Assembly: GCF_023630175.1 (NCBI RefSeq)
Contig: NZ_JALLIN010000013.1
Span: forward strand, 1-64,000
Reading direction: 5' to 3'
Length of the DNA stretch: 64,000 nucleotides
Source of the DNA: Streptomyces cellostaticus
GTDB taxonomy: Bacteria; Actinomycetota; Actinomycetes; Streptomycetales; Streptomycetaceae
The notes beneath the pieces were generated by a model. It had not been told where the DNA came from. It was given only the letters and a program-made list of their open reading frames with translations, and searched no databases. The stretch's first letter is position 1. Every line of letters begins with the position of its first letter. The position numbers were made by a program, and so were the translations under genes. Below are positions 18,653-27,425 of this stretch, piece after piece.

Positions 18653-19405
18653 CTACGACGCCGGGATCCTGAGGGCGGCCAGGACCGGGAGGTGGTCCGT
18701 GGCCCTCCTCAGGTCGTCCTCGTCCACGCCCGGCAGGCCCAGCGGCACCCCGCAGCCGAGGACCTCGACGCCCTCGGTGGCGAAGACGGCGTCGATGCGC
18801 TGGTGGGGATCGGTGGCGGTGGAGGTGAACTCGCCGCCCCAGGGGCTGACGGCCCGGCAGTCCTGCAGGGCGCCGGCGAGGCGGCGGAAGGTACGTCCGC
18901 CGGGGCGCTCGTTGAGGTCACCGCCGGCCACGGCGTGCTCCGCACCCAGCGCGCCGAGGCGGTCCAGGAGCATCCCGCCCTGCTCGTGCCGCTCGTCCTG
19001 CCGCAGGCTCAGATGACAGCTCAGGACGCCCAGACGGGCTCCGCCGAACCGTACGACGGCCGTGGCGAACCCGCGCCGGTGCAGTCCCGGGGTGAGTGGC
19101 AGCAGCACGTCCTCCGTGCGCTCGACCGTGGCCCGCAGCGAGCACAGGACCGCGGGGCCCGCCGCCGTCGCGCCCCCGGTGAGGACGGTCTGCCCGGATG
19201 CCGCGGCGAGCCGGGCCAGCTTCTTGCGCCAGCGGAAGAACCGCGGCGCCTCCTGGACGAGGACCAGGTCGGGGGCGCAGGCGGTGATCACCCGGGCGAG
19301 CGCGGAGGTGTCGTCGCGCAGGGAGCGCACGTTGTAGGCGAGGACCCGGATGACGGCGGAACCGTCCGGTTCGGTACGGGAGTTGGGAAGCGTCGGGGTT
19401 GCCAT
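18653..19405 (-). CDS. Endonuclease/exonuclease/phosphatase family protein
   Basis: The 250-residue protein shows the EEP fold order: VLAYNVRSL, LVLVQEAPRFFRW with the metal-binding glutamate, LSCHLSL, AGGDLNERPGG and the closing TDHLPVLAAL histidine. Members cut nucleic acids or phosphoinositide-type substrates using a divalent metal; the substrate here is unknown. The start is set at ATG 19405, 7 nt after a TATGTT -10-like box, suggesting leaderless expression; ATG 19417 is an alternative. Confidence 0.87.
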   Translation of the reverse strand: MATPTLPNSRTEPDGSAVIRVLAYNVRSLRDDTSALARVITACAPDLVLVQEAPRFFRWRKKLARLAAASGQTVLTGGATAAGPAVLCSLRATVERTEDVLLPLTPGLHRRGFATAVVRFGGARLGVLSCHLSLRQDERHEQGGMLLDRLGALGAEHAVAGGDLNERPGGRTFRRLAGALQDCRAVSPWGGEFTSTATDPHQRIDAVFATEGVEVLGCGVPLGLPGVDEDDLRRATDHLPVLAALRIPAS

Positions 19406-19473
19406 GACGATCAACATACGACGATGCCCGCCGTCCCGGGACCGGACGCGGCGGGCACTGCCGTACGGGCTCG

Positions 19474-20427
19474 TCACATGATCGGGTCGGGCTCGCGGGC
19501 CAGGTCGGCCGCGCCCACCAGGCCCGCCTTGTTGCCGAGCTGGGCGGCGATCACGTCGGCGACCGGACGCCAGTTGCCACCGACGAGCCAGCGCTTGTAG
19601 GACTTGCGGATCGGGTCCAGCACCAGGTCGCCCTCGTCCGAGAGGCCGCCACCGACGATGAACGCGGAGGGGTCGAAGAGGGAGGCGAGGTCGGCGAGGC
19701 CGGCGCCGGCCCAGCGGGCCAGCTCGCGGTAGGAGTCGACGGCGACCGGATCGCCCTGTCGGGCGGCCATGGAGATGTGCTTGCCCTCGATGCCGTCGGG
19801 CGTGCCGTCGCCCAGGGAGAGCAGCACCTCGGCGCGCTCGGGGGTGGCGTTGGCGCGCTGCGTGGCGTAGCGCACCAGGGCGCGGCCGGAGGCGTACTGC
19901 TCCCAGCAGCCCTGCGAGCCGCAGCCGCACAGCAGGCCGTCCGGCACCATCCGGATGTGGCCGAACTCGGCGGCCACGCCGAAGTGGCCGCGGCGCAGCT
20001 TGTTGCCGATGATGATGCCGCCGCCGAGGCCGGTGCCGAGGGTGATGCAGATGACGTTGCGGTGGCCCTTGCCGGCGCCGAACCTGTACTCGCCCCAGGC
20101 CGCGGCGTTGGCGTCGTTCTCGACCACGACGGGGAGGCCCACGCGGGCCTCGACCTTCTCCTTGAGCGGCTCGTTGCGCCAGTCGATGTTGGGCGCGAAG
20201 TAGACCGTCGAGCGCTGCCGGTTCACGTAACCGGCAGCACCGATGCCCACGCCGACGATCTCGTGCCCGGCGCGCGCACCCTCCACGGCCGAGGCGATGG
20301 CGTCCACGATGGCCTCGGGCGTGGTGGGGGTCGGCACCTTGAAGGTCGAGAGGATGTTGCCGTCCTCGTCGACCACGCCGGCCGCGATCTTGGTGCCGCC
20401 GATGTCGACGCCGATGGTGAGTCCCAT
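19474..20427 (-). CDS. glkA: ROK-family glucokinase GlkA
   Basis: GlkA phosphorylates glucose with ATP and in Streptomyces is also needed for carbon catabolite repression. The 317-residue protein has the ROK ATP motif (GVDIGGTKIAAG), ENDANAAAWGE, and the ROK zinc signature CGCGSQGCWEQYASG. Length equals the well-studied S. coelicolor enzyme. ATG start with GAGGGA 5 nt upstream; a longer N-terminal reading is rejected. It follows the DUF5304 gene on the same strand, as in S. coelicolor. Confidence 0.96.
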   Translation of the reverse strand: MGLTIGVDIGGTKIAAGVVDEDGNILSTFKVPTPTTPEAIVDAIASAVEGARAGHEIVGVGIGAAGYVNRQRSTVYFAPNIDWRNEPLKEKVEARVGLPVVVENDANAAAWGEYRFGAGKGHRNVICITLGTGLGGGIIIGNKLRRGHFGVAAEFGHIRMVPDGLLCGCGSQGCWEQYASGRALVRYATQRANATPERAEVLLSLGDGTPDGIEGKHISMAARQGDPVAVDSYRELARWAGAGLADLASLFDPSAFIVGGGLSDEGDLVLDPIRKSYKRWLVGGNWRPVADVIAAQLGNKAGLVGAADLAREPDPIM

Positions 20428-20493
20428 GAATCCCTCAGTTCGGTCGAGCCCCGCTACGGCCAACCGTACCCGAGGCCCTGCCGCGGAAGGGCT

Positions 20494-20985
20494 TCAGTCC
20501 AGGTCGATGCGCTCCCCCGGACCGCCGTCCTCACCCCGGCCGGGGGTGTCGGGCCACTCGTCCCCGGAGCCGGCCGATCCGGTGGTCCAGCGGCGTTCCT
20601 GGTTCTGGACGGCCGACCGGTAGGCGGCCAGCAGTTCGTTGCCGGCCGCGGCGAGGTGGTCGAGCACGTCCGGGTTGCGCTCGAGGACGGGCTCCACCGC
20701 GGCCTTCGCCTGCTGGACGACCTGGCGCACCGCCTGCTGGGCGGCGGGTCCGGCGACCCCCCCGAGGAGCGGGGACTGCAGGCCGGACAGCTTGTCGGCC
20801 ACGGTGTCCACGAGTCTGCGCAGTTCCTCGGCGGCGGAGCCCGGGGGCGGGCCCTGCTCGGAGCGGCGGCGGGCCTTCTCGGCGGCGAGGTCCTCGGCGC
20901 AGGCCGTGGACCAGGCGTCGGCGTCGGTCGCCCCCTCCTCGTGGACCTCCGCGGCGGGCTCGGGTGCGGGGCGCTCTTCGCTCAT
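20494..20985 (-). CDS. DUF5304 protein (SCO2127-like), glkA neighbour
   Basis: This 163-residue acidic protein begins with a Glu/Pro/Ala-rich tract, has a helical core (about 35-110, EELRRLVDTVADKL then QQAVRQVVQQAKAAVEPVLER), and ends in a disordered Gly/Asp-rich tail. No enzyme motif is visible. In S. coelicolor the gene at this place, SCO2127, has been linked to glkA expression and to the oligopeptide transporter component BldKB. AGGAG lies 7 nt before the ATG, and 66 bp separate its stop from glkA. Confidence 0.82.
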   Translation of the reverse strand: MSEERPAPEPAAEVHEEGATDADAWSTACAEDLAAEKARRRSEQGPPPGSAAEELRRLVDTVADKLSGLQSPLLGGVAGPAAQQAVRQVVQQAKAAVEPVLERNPDVLDHLAAAGNELLAAYRSAVQNQERRWTTGSAGSGDEWPDTPGRGEDGGPGERIDLD

Positions 20986-21041
20986 GGCGGACTCCTGACT
21001 ACGGTTCGCCCCTACGACGTTACCCGAACGGCCTACCCGGT

Positions 21042-22214
21042 TCACCGGCCCGACGCGGGCCACAGCGCGGGATCGGGGGCGAACCGGACGCGCAGCTCGC
21101 TCTCGCGCAGCCCGGCGCCGGCGACGGTGCAGCGGCGCAGGGCCGAGGGCAGCGGAACGATCCGCCGGTAGGGGCCCGCGGTCACCACCAGTTCGTCGCC
21201 GCGCCGGATCAGGTCGAGGTCGTCCCGTGCGGCGCCGGGCAGCGGGATGTGCCAGACCAGCACCCCGTCGTCGGCCAGGGCGTCGGTGACCGGCCACTCG
21301 ACCGGGGTGGGCGCCGGGTTGACGCCGGGCACCGCGAGGGCGTCCAGGTCGTCGGCGCCCTGGGGATCGCGGCCGAGGTGCGGGACGCGGTGGACCTCGT
21401 GCTCCGTCTGCCATTCGGCGAGCGTCTTGCGCTGCTGGGCGAGGAGTCCGGCCGTCCAGGTGTCGGGCACGGTGTCGGGCAGTACCCGGTTGGCGACCAG
21501 GGACTCGGTGCGCAGCCCGCGCAGGGCGAGGCCGAGGCCGGCGGTGCGTACGGCGTCGGCGCCGGCCGGGCCGGGTTCGGCGACCAGGCGCACGGAGGTC
21601 CTCCGGTCGGTGAGCACCGCCTCCACGGCGGCCAGTTCCATGTCCCAGCGGGCCGCCGTCTCGTACAGCCACTCGGCGGGCATGGGGACCCCGGCCAGCC
21701 GGCCGAGGACCGGGCGCAGGGCGCGGGCCGCCTGCCGCTCGGGCGGGAGCAGCCGGCGCAGGTAGCGGCGCAGTTCCTCGGGGAGGGCGAGCAGCGCGAG
21801 GGCCTGCGGGAGCGGCGGGAGGTCGACGACGAGGAGGTCGTAGCGCTCGCAGAGGGCGGCGTCCCTCAGGGCCCGCAGGAAGGAGAGTTCCTGTGCGCCG
21901 GGCAGCGGGGTGACCTCCTCGGCGTCCAGCCGGGCGGCGCCGAGGAGGTCGAGGACGTTCGCGGCGCGGGACTGGAAGGCGGTGAGGTCCTGCCGGAAGC
22001 GTTCTGCCGGGTCGGGGCGCCAGACGGTGAGGTTCCCGGCGGCCTCGGTGGGGGCCGCTCCTGTTCCGGTGCCCAGCGCCGCGCCGAGGGTGTCGGTGTG
22101 ATCGGCGCCGAGCAGGAGGGTGCGGGTGCCGGCGGCCGCGGCCCGCCGTGCGGTGGCCGCGGCGATGGTGGTACGGCCGCTGCCGCCCGGGCCCGTGATC
22201 AGGAGGGTGCGCAT
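21042..22214 (-). CDS. ArsA-like (GET3/MinD superfamily) ATPase with divergent P-loop
   Basis: The 390-residue protein has the deviant Walker A position at residues 8-16 as GPGGSGRTT. Both lysines normal for ArsA (GKGGVGKTT) are replaced, by P9 and R14. A DLPPLP segment resembles the switch region LPPTG, and the C-terminal part (IPLPGAARDDLDLIRRGDELVV) matches the ArsA-HSP20-like extension. No metal-binding cysteine triad is seen, so arsenite pumping is unlikely. It mirrors Rv2184c of mycobacteria, beside an SRPBCC gene in both. It may bind ATP without normal hydrolysis. Confidence 0.85.
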   Translation of the reverse strand: MRTLLITGPGGSGRTTIAAATARRAAAAGTRTLLLGADHTDTLGAALGTGTGAAPTEAAGNLTVWRPDPAERFRQDLTAFQSRAANVLDLLGAARLDAEEVTPLPGAQELSFLRALRDAALCERYDLLVVDLPPLPQALALLALPEELRRYLRRLLPPERQAARALRPVLGRLAGVPMPAEWLYETAARWDMELAAVEAVLTDRRTSVRLVAEPGPAGADAVRTAGLGLALRGLRTESLVANRVLPDTVPDTWTAGLLAQQRKTLAEWQTEHEVHRVPHLGRDPQGADDLDALAVPGVNPAPTPVEWPVTDALADDGVLVWHIPLPGAARDDLDLIRRGDELVVTAGPYRRIVPLPSALRRCTVAGAGLRESELRVRFAPDPALWPASGR

Positions 22215-22332
22215 GAGGGTGAACGGTAACGGAGTGGGCGGGCGCCCCGTGCTCCCGCCCGGTCCCGGGCGGTCGTCGGGCGGTGGCCCCGGGACACCGG
22301 CGGCCGCGGGCCGCGGCCGCCGGACGCGGTCC

Positions 22333-22773
22333 TCAGTGGTCCGACTCCACCCGCTTCTTCAGGCCTGCCAGGGCGCGGTCGATGATGACCTTCTCGGCCT
22401 TGCGCTTGATCATGCCGAGCATGGGGATCTTGACGTCGACGGTGAGCAGGTAGGTCACCTCGGTGGTGCCCTGCCCGGCCGGCTTCAGGAGGTAGGAGCC
22501 GTCCAGGGACCGCAGCATCTGGGACTTCACCAGCGTCCAGGAGACCTCGTGCTCCCCGGACCAGGTGTACGCCAGCGTCTGGTCGTCCTTGATGGCTCCG
22601 GCGTCCATGACGAGGCGGACCTGCTCGGCGCGGCCCCGCTCGTCGGTCGCCAGCACCTCGGCCTCCTTGACCTCGCCGGTCCAGTCCGGATAGCGGGCGA
22701 AGTCGGCGATCACCGCCATGACGTCGGCCGGAACCGCCTCGATCGTGATGCTCGAACTGGTGTGTTCCGCCAT
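22333..22773 (-). CDS. SRPBCC/polyketide-cyclase-like lipid-binding protein
   Basis: This 146-residue protein has the START/SRPBCC pattern: SSITIEAVPADVMAVIADFARYPDW at the start, a run of beta strands, and a long final amphipathic helix (MIKRKAEKVIIDRALAGLKKRVE). Such folds form a hydrophobic pocket for lipids or polyketides; there is no catalytic signature. GGAGGAG precedes the ATG. It lies immediately upstream of the ArsA-like gene on the same strand, a pairing also found in mycobacteria (Rv2185c and Rv2184c). Confidence 0.87.
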   Translation of the reverse strand: MAEHTSSSITIEAVPADVMAVIADFARYPDWTGEVKEAEVLATDERGRAEQVRLVMDAGAIKDDQTLAYTWSGEHEVSWTLVKSQMLRSLDGSYLLKPAGQGTTEVTYLLTVDVKIPMLGMIKRKAEKVIIDRALAGLKKRVESDH

Positions 22774-22950
22774 CGCCGTGGCTCCTCCAGATACGGACCG
22801 AAGAGACTCTTGCCGTGCGCGGACCGCGCACGTGTGTGCAGCGTGAAGGCTACCGCGCCCCCGACCCGCCGCCTTCACCCCGTCCGTCCGGTGCCGCGGC
22901 CGGGGAGGCCGGCCGGTGAACCCCTCCGGTCACGGCACCAGGCGTTGCGA

Positions 22951-23748
22951 TCACCATTCCAGCGCCCACGGCCGGCCCGTGCCCGCGAAGTGCCCCACGT
23001 TCACGCACTCGGTCGCGCCGATCCGCATCCGGCGCACCAGCGGCTGGTGGACGTGCCCGAACAGGGCGAAGCGCGGCCGGGTGCGGCGGATGGCGTCCAG
23101 CAGCGCCCCGCTCCCCCGCTCGAATCGGCGCGCGACCGTGTCGTAGACCAGCTCCGGCACCTCCGGCGGGATATGGGTGCACAGCACGTCCACCTCGCCG
23201 ACCGCCTCGATCTTGGCCGCGTACTCCTCGTCGTCGATCTCGTACGGCGTGCGCATCGGCGTGCGCAGTCCGCCGCCGACGAAGCCGAAGGTCCGGCCGC
23301 CGATCTCCACCCGCTCACCGTCCAGCACCGTGGTGCCGGGCCGGGCGTACTCCCGCCACAGGGGCGGCATGTCGACATTGCCGTAGGTGGCGTAGGTCGG
23401 CGTCGGGAACGCGGCGAACAGCTCGGCGTACTGCTTGCGCACCGCCCGCTCGATCGCGGCGGCCCGGTCGGCGCCGATCCCGGCCCACAGCCGGGCCCCG
23501 AAGGCGCGCGCCTCCTCGTACCGGCGGGCGGTGCGCAGCTCGACGATCCGGTCCGCGTTCTCCTCGCCGAACAGGTCGGGGAAGATCCCGCGCGAGTGGT
23601 CGGCGTAGTCGAGGAAGAGGACGAGGTCGCCGAGGCAGATCAGGGCGTCCGCACCCTCGCCGGCACGGGCGAGGTCACGGGCGTTGCCGTGCACGTCGCT
23701 GACCACGTGGACACGTGTCCTTCGGCTGCCGGTCGGTGTGGGTGCCAT
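22951..23748 (-). CDS. Calcineurin-like metallophosphoesterase
   Basis: The 265-residue protein carries the five metallophosphoesterase blocks: SDVHGN, CLGDLV, TYGNVD (in place of GNHD), THIPPE and FGHVHQP. Histidine and aspartate ligands for a two-metal centre are therefore present, with D in place of H in the third block. The substrate could be a nucleotide or phosphoprotein. The start is taken at ATG 23748 because a TACGCT -10-like box ends 8 nt upstream with no ribosome site, implying a leaderless mRNA; a TTG at 23757 is the alternative. Confidence 0.87.
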   Translation of the reverse strand: MAPTPTGSRRTRVHVVSDVHGNARDLARAGEGADALICLGDLVLFLDYADHSRGIFPDLFGEENADRIVELRTARRYEEARAFGARLWAGIGADRAAAIERAVRKQYAELFAAFPTPTYATYGNVDMPPLWREYARPGTTVLDGERVEIGGRTFGFVGGGLRTPMRTPYEIDDEEYAAKIEAVGEVDVLCTHIPPEVPELVYDTVARRFERGSGALLDAIRRTRPRFALFGHVHQPLVRRMRIGATECVNVGHFAGTGRPWALEW

Positions 23749-24054
23749 GGCGATCAAGCGTAGGTGGCGCGCGACCCCTGTGAACAGTGGCGGTCCGGCC
23801 TGCGGTTACTCGCCGGTCGGTTGTGCCGTGGACTACTGTGCGCGAAGGAACGCCAACCTGTGTGACGCAGGGAACATCTCGCCGGACCCCCCTGTCGTAG
23901 ACGCCATACCGGCGGGTAACGTCCGGGCCGTCCAGTCGTACTCTGGATTTCAACATGTGAATCGGCATGTGATCTCCGGAGCACTCCCGAGCCTTGGACC
24001 GACCGTCGCATCACACAGAGTCGTGGCGCCGGCGCCCTATGAGGAGCAGCAGTC
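23749..24054. promoter_or_regulatory. Divergent intergenic region with operator-like repeats
   Basis: This 306-bp gap serves the phosphoesterase and the acyl-CoA ligase. It holds no gene. TTCAACATGTGAA at 23949-23961 is an inverted repeat (TTCA and TGAA arms), followed by another CATGTGA at 23966-23972, and the stretch is AT-rich for this genome. This could be a fatty-acid-responsive operator for the downstream ligase, but the regulator is unknown. GAGGAG at 24041-24046 is the ligase ribosome site. Confidence 0.4.
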
Positions 24055-25851
24055 TTGCGCGAGTTCAGCCTTCCGGCTTTGTACGAGGTCCCTGCCGACG
24101 GCAACCTGACCGACATCGTCCGCAGAAACGCCGCGCAGCATCCCGACGTCGCCGTCATCGCCCGCAAGGTGGACGGTGCCTGGCAGGACGTGACGGCGAC
24201 GCGGTTCCTCGCCGAGGTGCACACCGCCGCCAAGGGGCTGATCGCCGCCGGTGTGCAGCCGGGCGACCGGGTGGGGCTGATGTCCCGCACCCGGTACGAG
24301 TGGACGCTGATGGACTTCGCGATCTGGAGCGCGGGCGCGGTGACCGTGCCGGTGTACGAGACCAGCTCGCCGGAGCAGGTGCAGTGGATCCTGTCCGACT
24401 CGGGCGCGACCGCCTGTGTCGTGGAGCTGGACGGCCACGCGGAGGCCGTGGAGGCGGTGCGGGCCTCGCTGCCCGCGCTGAAACACGTCTGGCAGATCGA
24501 GGCCGGCGGCCTGGAGGAACTGGCCCGGCTCGGCCAGGGGGTCGCGGACGCGACCGTGGAGGAGCGCGGCTCGCTCGCCCGGGCCGACGATCCGGCGACG
24601 ATCGTCTACACCTCCGGCACGACGGGCCGGCCCAAGGGCTGTGTGCTCACCCACCGCGCCTTCTTCGCCGAGTGCGGCAACATCGTCGAGCGGCTGCGTC
24701 CGCTGTTCCGCACCGGCGAGTGCTCGGTGCTGCTCTTCCTGCCGCTCGCGCACGTCTTCGGCCGCCTGGTGCAGATCGCCCCGATGATGGCGCCGATCAA
24801 GCTGGGCTGCGTCCCGGACATCAAGAACCTCACCGACGAACTGGCCGCGTTCCGGCCGACCCTCGTCCTCGGCGTGCCGCGCGTCTTCGAGAAGGTCTAC
24901 AACACGGCCCGCGCCAAGGCGCAGGCCGACGGCAAGGGCGCGATCTTCGACAAGGCGGCGGACACCGCGATCGCCTACAGCAAGGCGCTGGACGCCCCGT
25001 CTGGCCCGTCCCTCGGCCTGAAGATCAAGTACAAGGTCTTCGACCGGCTGGTCTACAGCAAGCTGCGCGCGGTCCTCGGCGGCCGGGGCGAGTACGCGAT
25101 CTCCGGCGGTGCCCCGCTGGGCGAGCGGCTCGGCCACTTCTTCCGGGGCATCGGGTTCACGGTGCTGGAGGGCTACGGCCTGACGGAGTCCTGCGCGGCC
25201 ACCGCGTTCAACCCGTGGGACCGGCAGAAGATCGGCACGGTCGGCCAGCCGCTGCCCGGCTCGGTGGTGCGGATAGCGGACGACGGCGAGGTGCTGCTGC
25301 ACGGCGAGCACCTGTTCAAGGAGTACTGGAACAACCCGGGCGCGACCGCCGAGGCGCTGGCGGACGGCTGGTTCCACACCGGTGACATAGGCACCCTCGA
25401 CGAGGACGGCTACCTCCGGATCACCGGCCGCAAGAAGGAGATCATCGTCACGGCGGGCGGCAAGAACGTGGCCCCGGCCGTGATCGAGGACCGGATCCGG
25501 GCGCACGCGCTGGTCGCCGAGTGCATGGTGGTGGGCGACGGGCGGCCCTTCGTCGGCGCCCTGATCACCATCGACGAGGAGTTCCTGGGCCGCTGGGCCC
25601 AGGAGCACGGCAAGCCGGCGGGCTGCACCGCGGCCTCGCTGCGCGAGGACCCGGATCTGCGGGCGGCGGTCCAGGCGGCGATCGACGACGGCAACGCCGC
25701 GGTGTCGAAGGCCGAGTCCGTGCGCAAGTTCCGCATCCTGCCCGCCCAGTTCACGGAGGAGTCGGGCCATCTCACCCCGTCGCTGAAGCTCAAGCGGAAC
25801 GTGGTGGCGAAGGACTACGCGGAGGAGATCGAGGCGATCTACGCGAAGTAG
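24055..25851 (+). CDS. Long-chain fatty-acid-CoA ligase (FadD15-like)
   Basis: This ANL-superfamily enzyme activates fatty acids to acyl-AMP and then acyl-CoA. The 598-residue protein has A3 YTSGTTGRPKGC, A5 GYGLTESCAA, A7 GWFHTGDIG, and A8/A10 GRKKEIIVTAGGKNVAP. The TTG start is supported by GAGGAG 8 nt upstream and by the protein opening MREFSLPALYEV. It occupies the same place as M. tuberculosis fadD15, beside a PimB-type mannosyltransferase, suggesting acyl supply for membrane lipids or glycolipids. Confidence 0.94.
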   Translation: MREFSLPALYEVPADGNLTDIVRRNAAQHPDVAVIARKVDGAWQDVTATRFLAEVHTAAKGLIAAGVQPGDRVGLMSRTRYEWTLMDFAIWSAGAVTVPVYETSSPEQVQWILSDSGATACVVELDGHAEAVEAVRASLPALKHVWQIEAGGLEELARLGQGVADATVEERGSLARADDPATIVYTSGTTGRPKGCVLTHRAFFAECGNIVERLRPLFRTGECSVLLFLPLAHVFGRLVQIAPMMAPIKLGCVPDIKNLTDELAAFRPTLVLGVPRVFEKVYNTARAKAQADGKGAIFDKAADTAIAYSKALDAPSGPSLGLKIKYKVFDRLVYSKLRAVLGGRGEYAISGGAPLGERLGHFFRGIGFTVLEGYGLTESCAATAFNPWDRQKIGTVGQPLPGSVVRIADDGEVLLHGEHLFKEYWNNPGATAEALADGWFHTGDIGTLDEDGYLRITGRKKEIIVTAGGKNVAPAVIEDRIRAHALVAECMVVGDGRPFVGALITIDEEFLGRWAQEHGKPAGCTAASLREDPDLRAAVQAAIDDGNAAVSKAESVRKFRILPAQFTEESGHLTPSLKLKRNVVAKDYAEEIEAIYAK

Positions 25852-25872
25852 GCGGCCCGCCGAAGGCGCTTC

Positions 25873-25905
25873 ACGGCGCGGGTCCCCGGTGGGGGCCCGC
25901 GCCGT
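25873..25905 (+). terminator. Terminator after acyl-CoA ligase
   Basis: ACGGCGCGGG (25873-25882) pairs perfectly with CCCGCGCCGT (25896-25905), with further G-C pairing inside, 21 bp after the stop codon. Confidence 0.75.
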
Positions 25906-25969
25906 CGTGCGTCGCCGTTCGTGTCACGCGTCGCCGCCGGTCCGTCGTACCTCGTCGCGGTTCCGCCCG

Positions 25970-26225
25970 AGGGCTGTCCCGTGGTCCCCGGTGGACCAGC
26001 GCACGGCGCCGGATGCGGTGCGTCGCGAGGCGGAGCTTCACCCGCGTACTGGACGCACTCGGCGTACTGACGTACTCGGGTGTCGCGACAACGCGGCGAG
26101 GTGCCGTGCCGGGCGTCGCGAGCCGGTGAACCCCTCACGGTGCCGGTGCCGTACTCGGGCCTTCGGCCGGTGCGGCGGGAGCTCCGGCCGGGCACCGCGA
26201 CGGGGCGAACCCCGGCCGACGCGGC
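25970..26225. repeat. Partial relative of the MITE-like element plus second module
   Basis: 25970-25991 repeats the left terminal repeat of the element at 4021 with one change (AGGGCTGTCCCG at the tip). The interior block GGATGCGGTGCGTCGC and the 23-nt block at 26086-26108 (ACAACGCGGCGAGGTGCC within it) are shared. The right terminal repeat is missing. Instead, after a gap, 26155-26225 matches 4276-4346 at about 86%. The unit ends just before the stop codon of the glycosyltransferase gene. This fills the 375-bp gap between the two convergent genes. Confidence 0.75.
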
Positions 26226-26226
26226 G

Positions 26227-27369
26227 CTAGAGCAGGGCCTTGAGCTTCTCCGCGAGCAGGTCCCAGCGCCACTTCTCCTCGACCCACCGGCGACCGCGCT
26301 CACCCATCCGGCGGCGCAGCGCCGCGTCGCCGAGCAGGGCGGTGATCCGCTCGGCGACCTCCGCCGGCTCACCGCCGCGGACGACCCAGCCGGTCTCGCC
26401 GTCCAGCACCGCGTCCGGCGCGCCGCCCGAGTCGCCGGCGACGACCGGCAGCCCGGTGGCGGAGGCCTCCAGGTAGACGATGCCGAGGCCCTCCACATCC
26501 AGGCCGCCCCGCCGGGTGCGGCACGGCATGGCGAAGACGTCGCCGGCACCGTAGTGCGCGGGCAGCTCGGACCAGGGGACGGCGCCGGTGAAGCGGACGG
26601 AGGCCTCGACACCGGCGTCCCGGGCCAGCCGGCGCAGATCCCGCTCGTAGGGCCCGCCCCCGACGATGAGCAGCACGGCGTCCGGCTCGGCGGCCAGGAT
26701 CCAGGGCATGGCGCGGATGAGGGTGTCCTGGCCCTTGCGGGGCACCAGCCGGGAGACGCACACCACCACCGGCCGCTCGCTGAGCCCGAGCCGCGCCCGT
26801 ACCTCGTCGCCGCCCGAGTCCGGGTGGAAGGTCTTCTCGTCGACCCCGGGCGGAAGCTGTGTCATGCGCCCGGCCGCGGCCTCGGTGAGGGCCGTGGCGA
26901 TCCGGGAGCGGGTGTACTCGCCGAGGTAGGTGAGGGTGTCCGTGGAGTCACCGATGCGGCGCAGCAGTCGCCGGGCGGCGGGGAGCTGGGCCCAGCCGGC
27001 CTCGTGCCCGTGGGTGGTCGCCACCAGCCGCTCGGCACCCGCCCGGCGCAGGGCGGGCGCCATCAGACCGAGCGGTGCCGCCGCCCCGAACCACACCGAG
27101 GTGCAGCCGTGCTCCCGGAGCAGCCCGGCCGCCCGCCGGGTCGCCGCGGGCGTCGGCAGCAGCATGGTCGTTCGTTCGCGTACGACGGTGAAGGGCTGTT
27201 CGTCGTCGAAGGCCGCCGTGGCCAGGGCGCCCTCCCGGCCGTGCTTCCAGGTGGAGGCGAGGACGACGAGCCGCTCGGGGTCCAGCCGGAGGGCCATGTT
27301 GTGCAGGAAGGCCTGGATGCCGCCCGGCCGGGGCGGGAAGTCGTTGGTCACGATGAGGGTCCTGTGCAT
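26227..27369 (-). CDS. pimB: GT4 glycosyltransferase, PimB-like mannosyltransferase
   Basis: The 380-residue GT-B enzyme opens TNDFPPRPGGIQ and contains FGAAAPLGLMAPALRRAG and ATTHGHE, closely resembling mycobacterial and corynebacterial PimB. It then shows the GT4 acceptor/donor region VSRLVPRKGQDTLI and the EX7E-type motif (EGLGIVYLEASATGLPVV). PimB transfers the second mannose from GDP-mannose onto phosphatidylinositol monomannoside at the cytoplasmic face. Streptomycetes make such lipids. It is divergent from a GT87 mannosyltransferase and next to a FadD15-like ligase, matching the mycobacterial locus. The exact acceptor is inferred. Confidence 0.85.
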   Translation of the reverse strand: MHRTLIVTNDFPPRPGGIQAFLHNMALRLDPERLVVLASTWKHGREGALATAAFDDEQPFTVVRERTTMLLPTPAATRRAAGLLREHGCTSVWFGAAAPLGLMAPALRRAGAERLVATTHGHEAGWAQLPAARRLLRRIGDSTDTLTYLGEYTRSRIATALTEAAAGRMTQLPPGVDEKTFHPDSGGDEVRARLGLSERPVVVCVSRLVPRKGQDTLIRAMPWILAAEPDAVLLIVGGGPYERDLRRLARDAGVEASVRFTGAVPWSELPAHYGAGDVFAMPCRTRRGGLDVEGLGIVYLEASATGLPVVAGDSGGAPDAVLDGETGWVVRGGEPAEVAERITALLGDAALRRRMGERGRRWVEEKWRWDLLAEKLKALL

Positions 27370-27425
27370 CGCCGCCGACCCTACCGCGCGCCTGCGGCGG
27401 CCCGGGCCATCATGGTTACCTGGCC

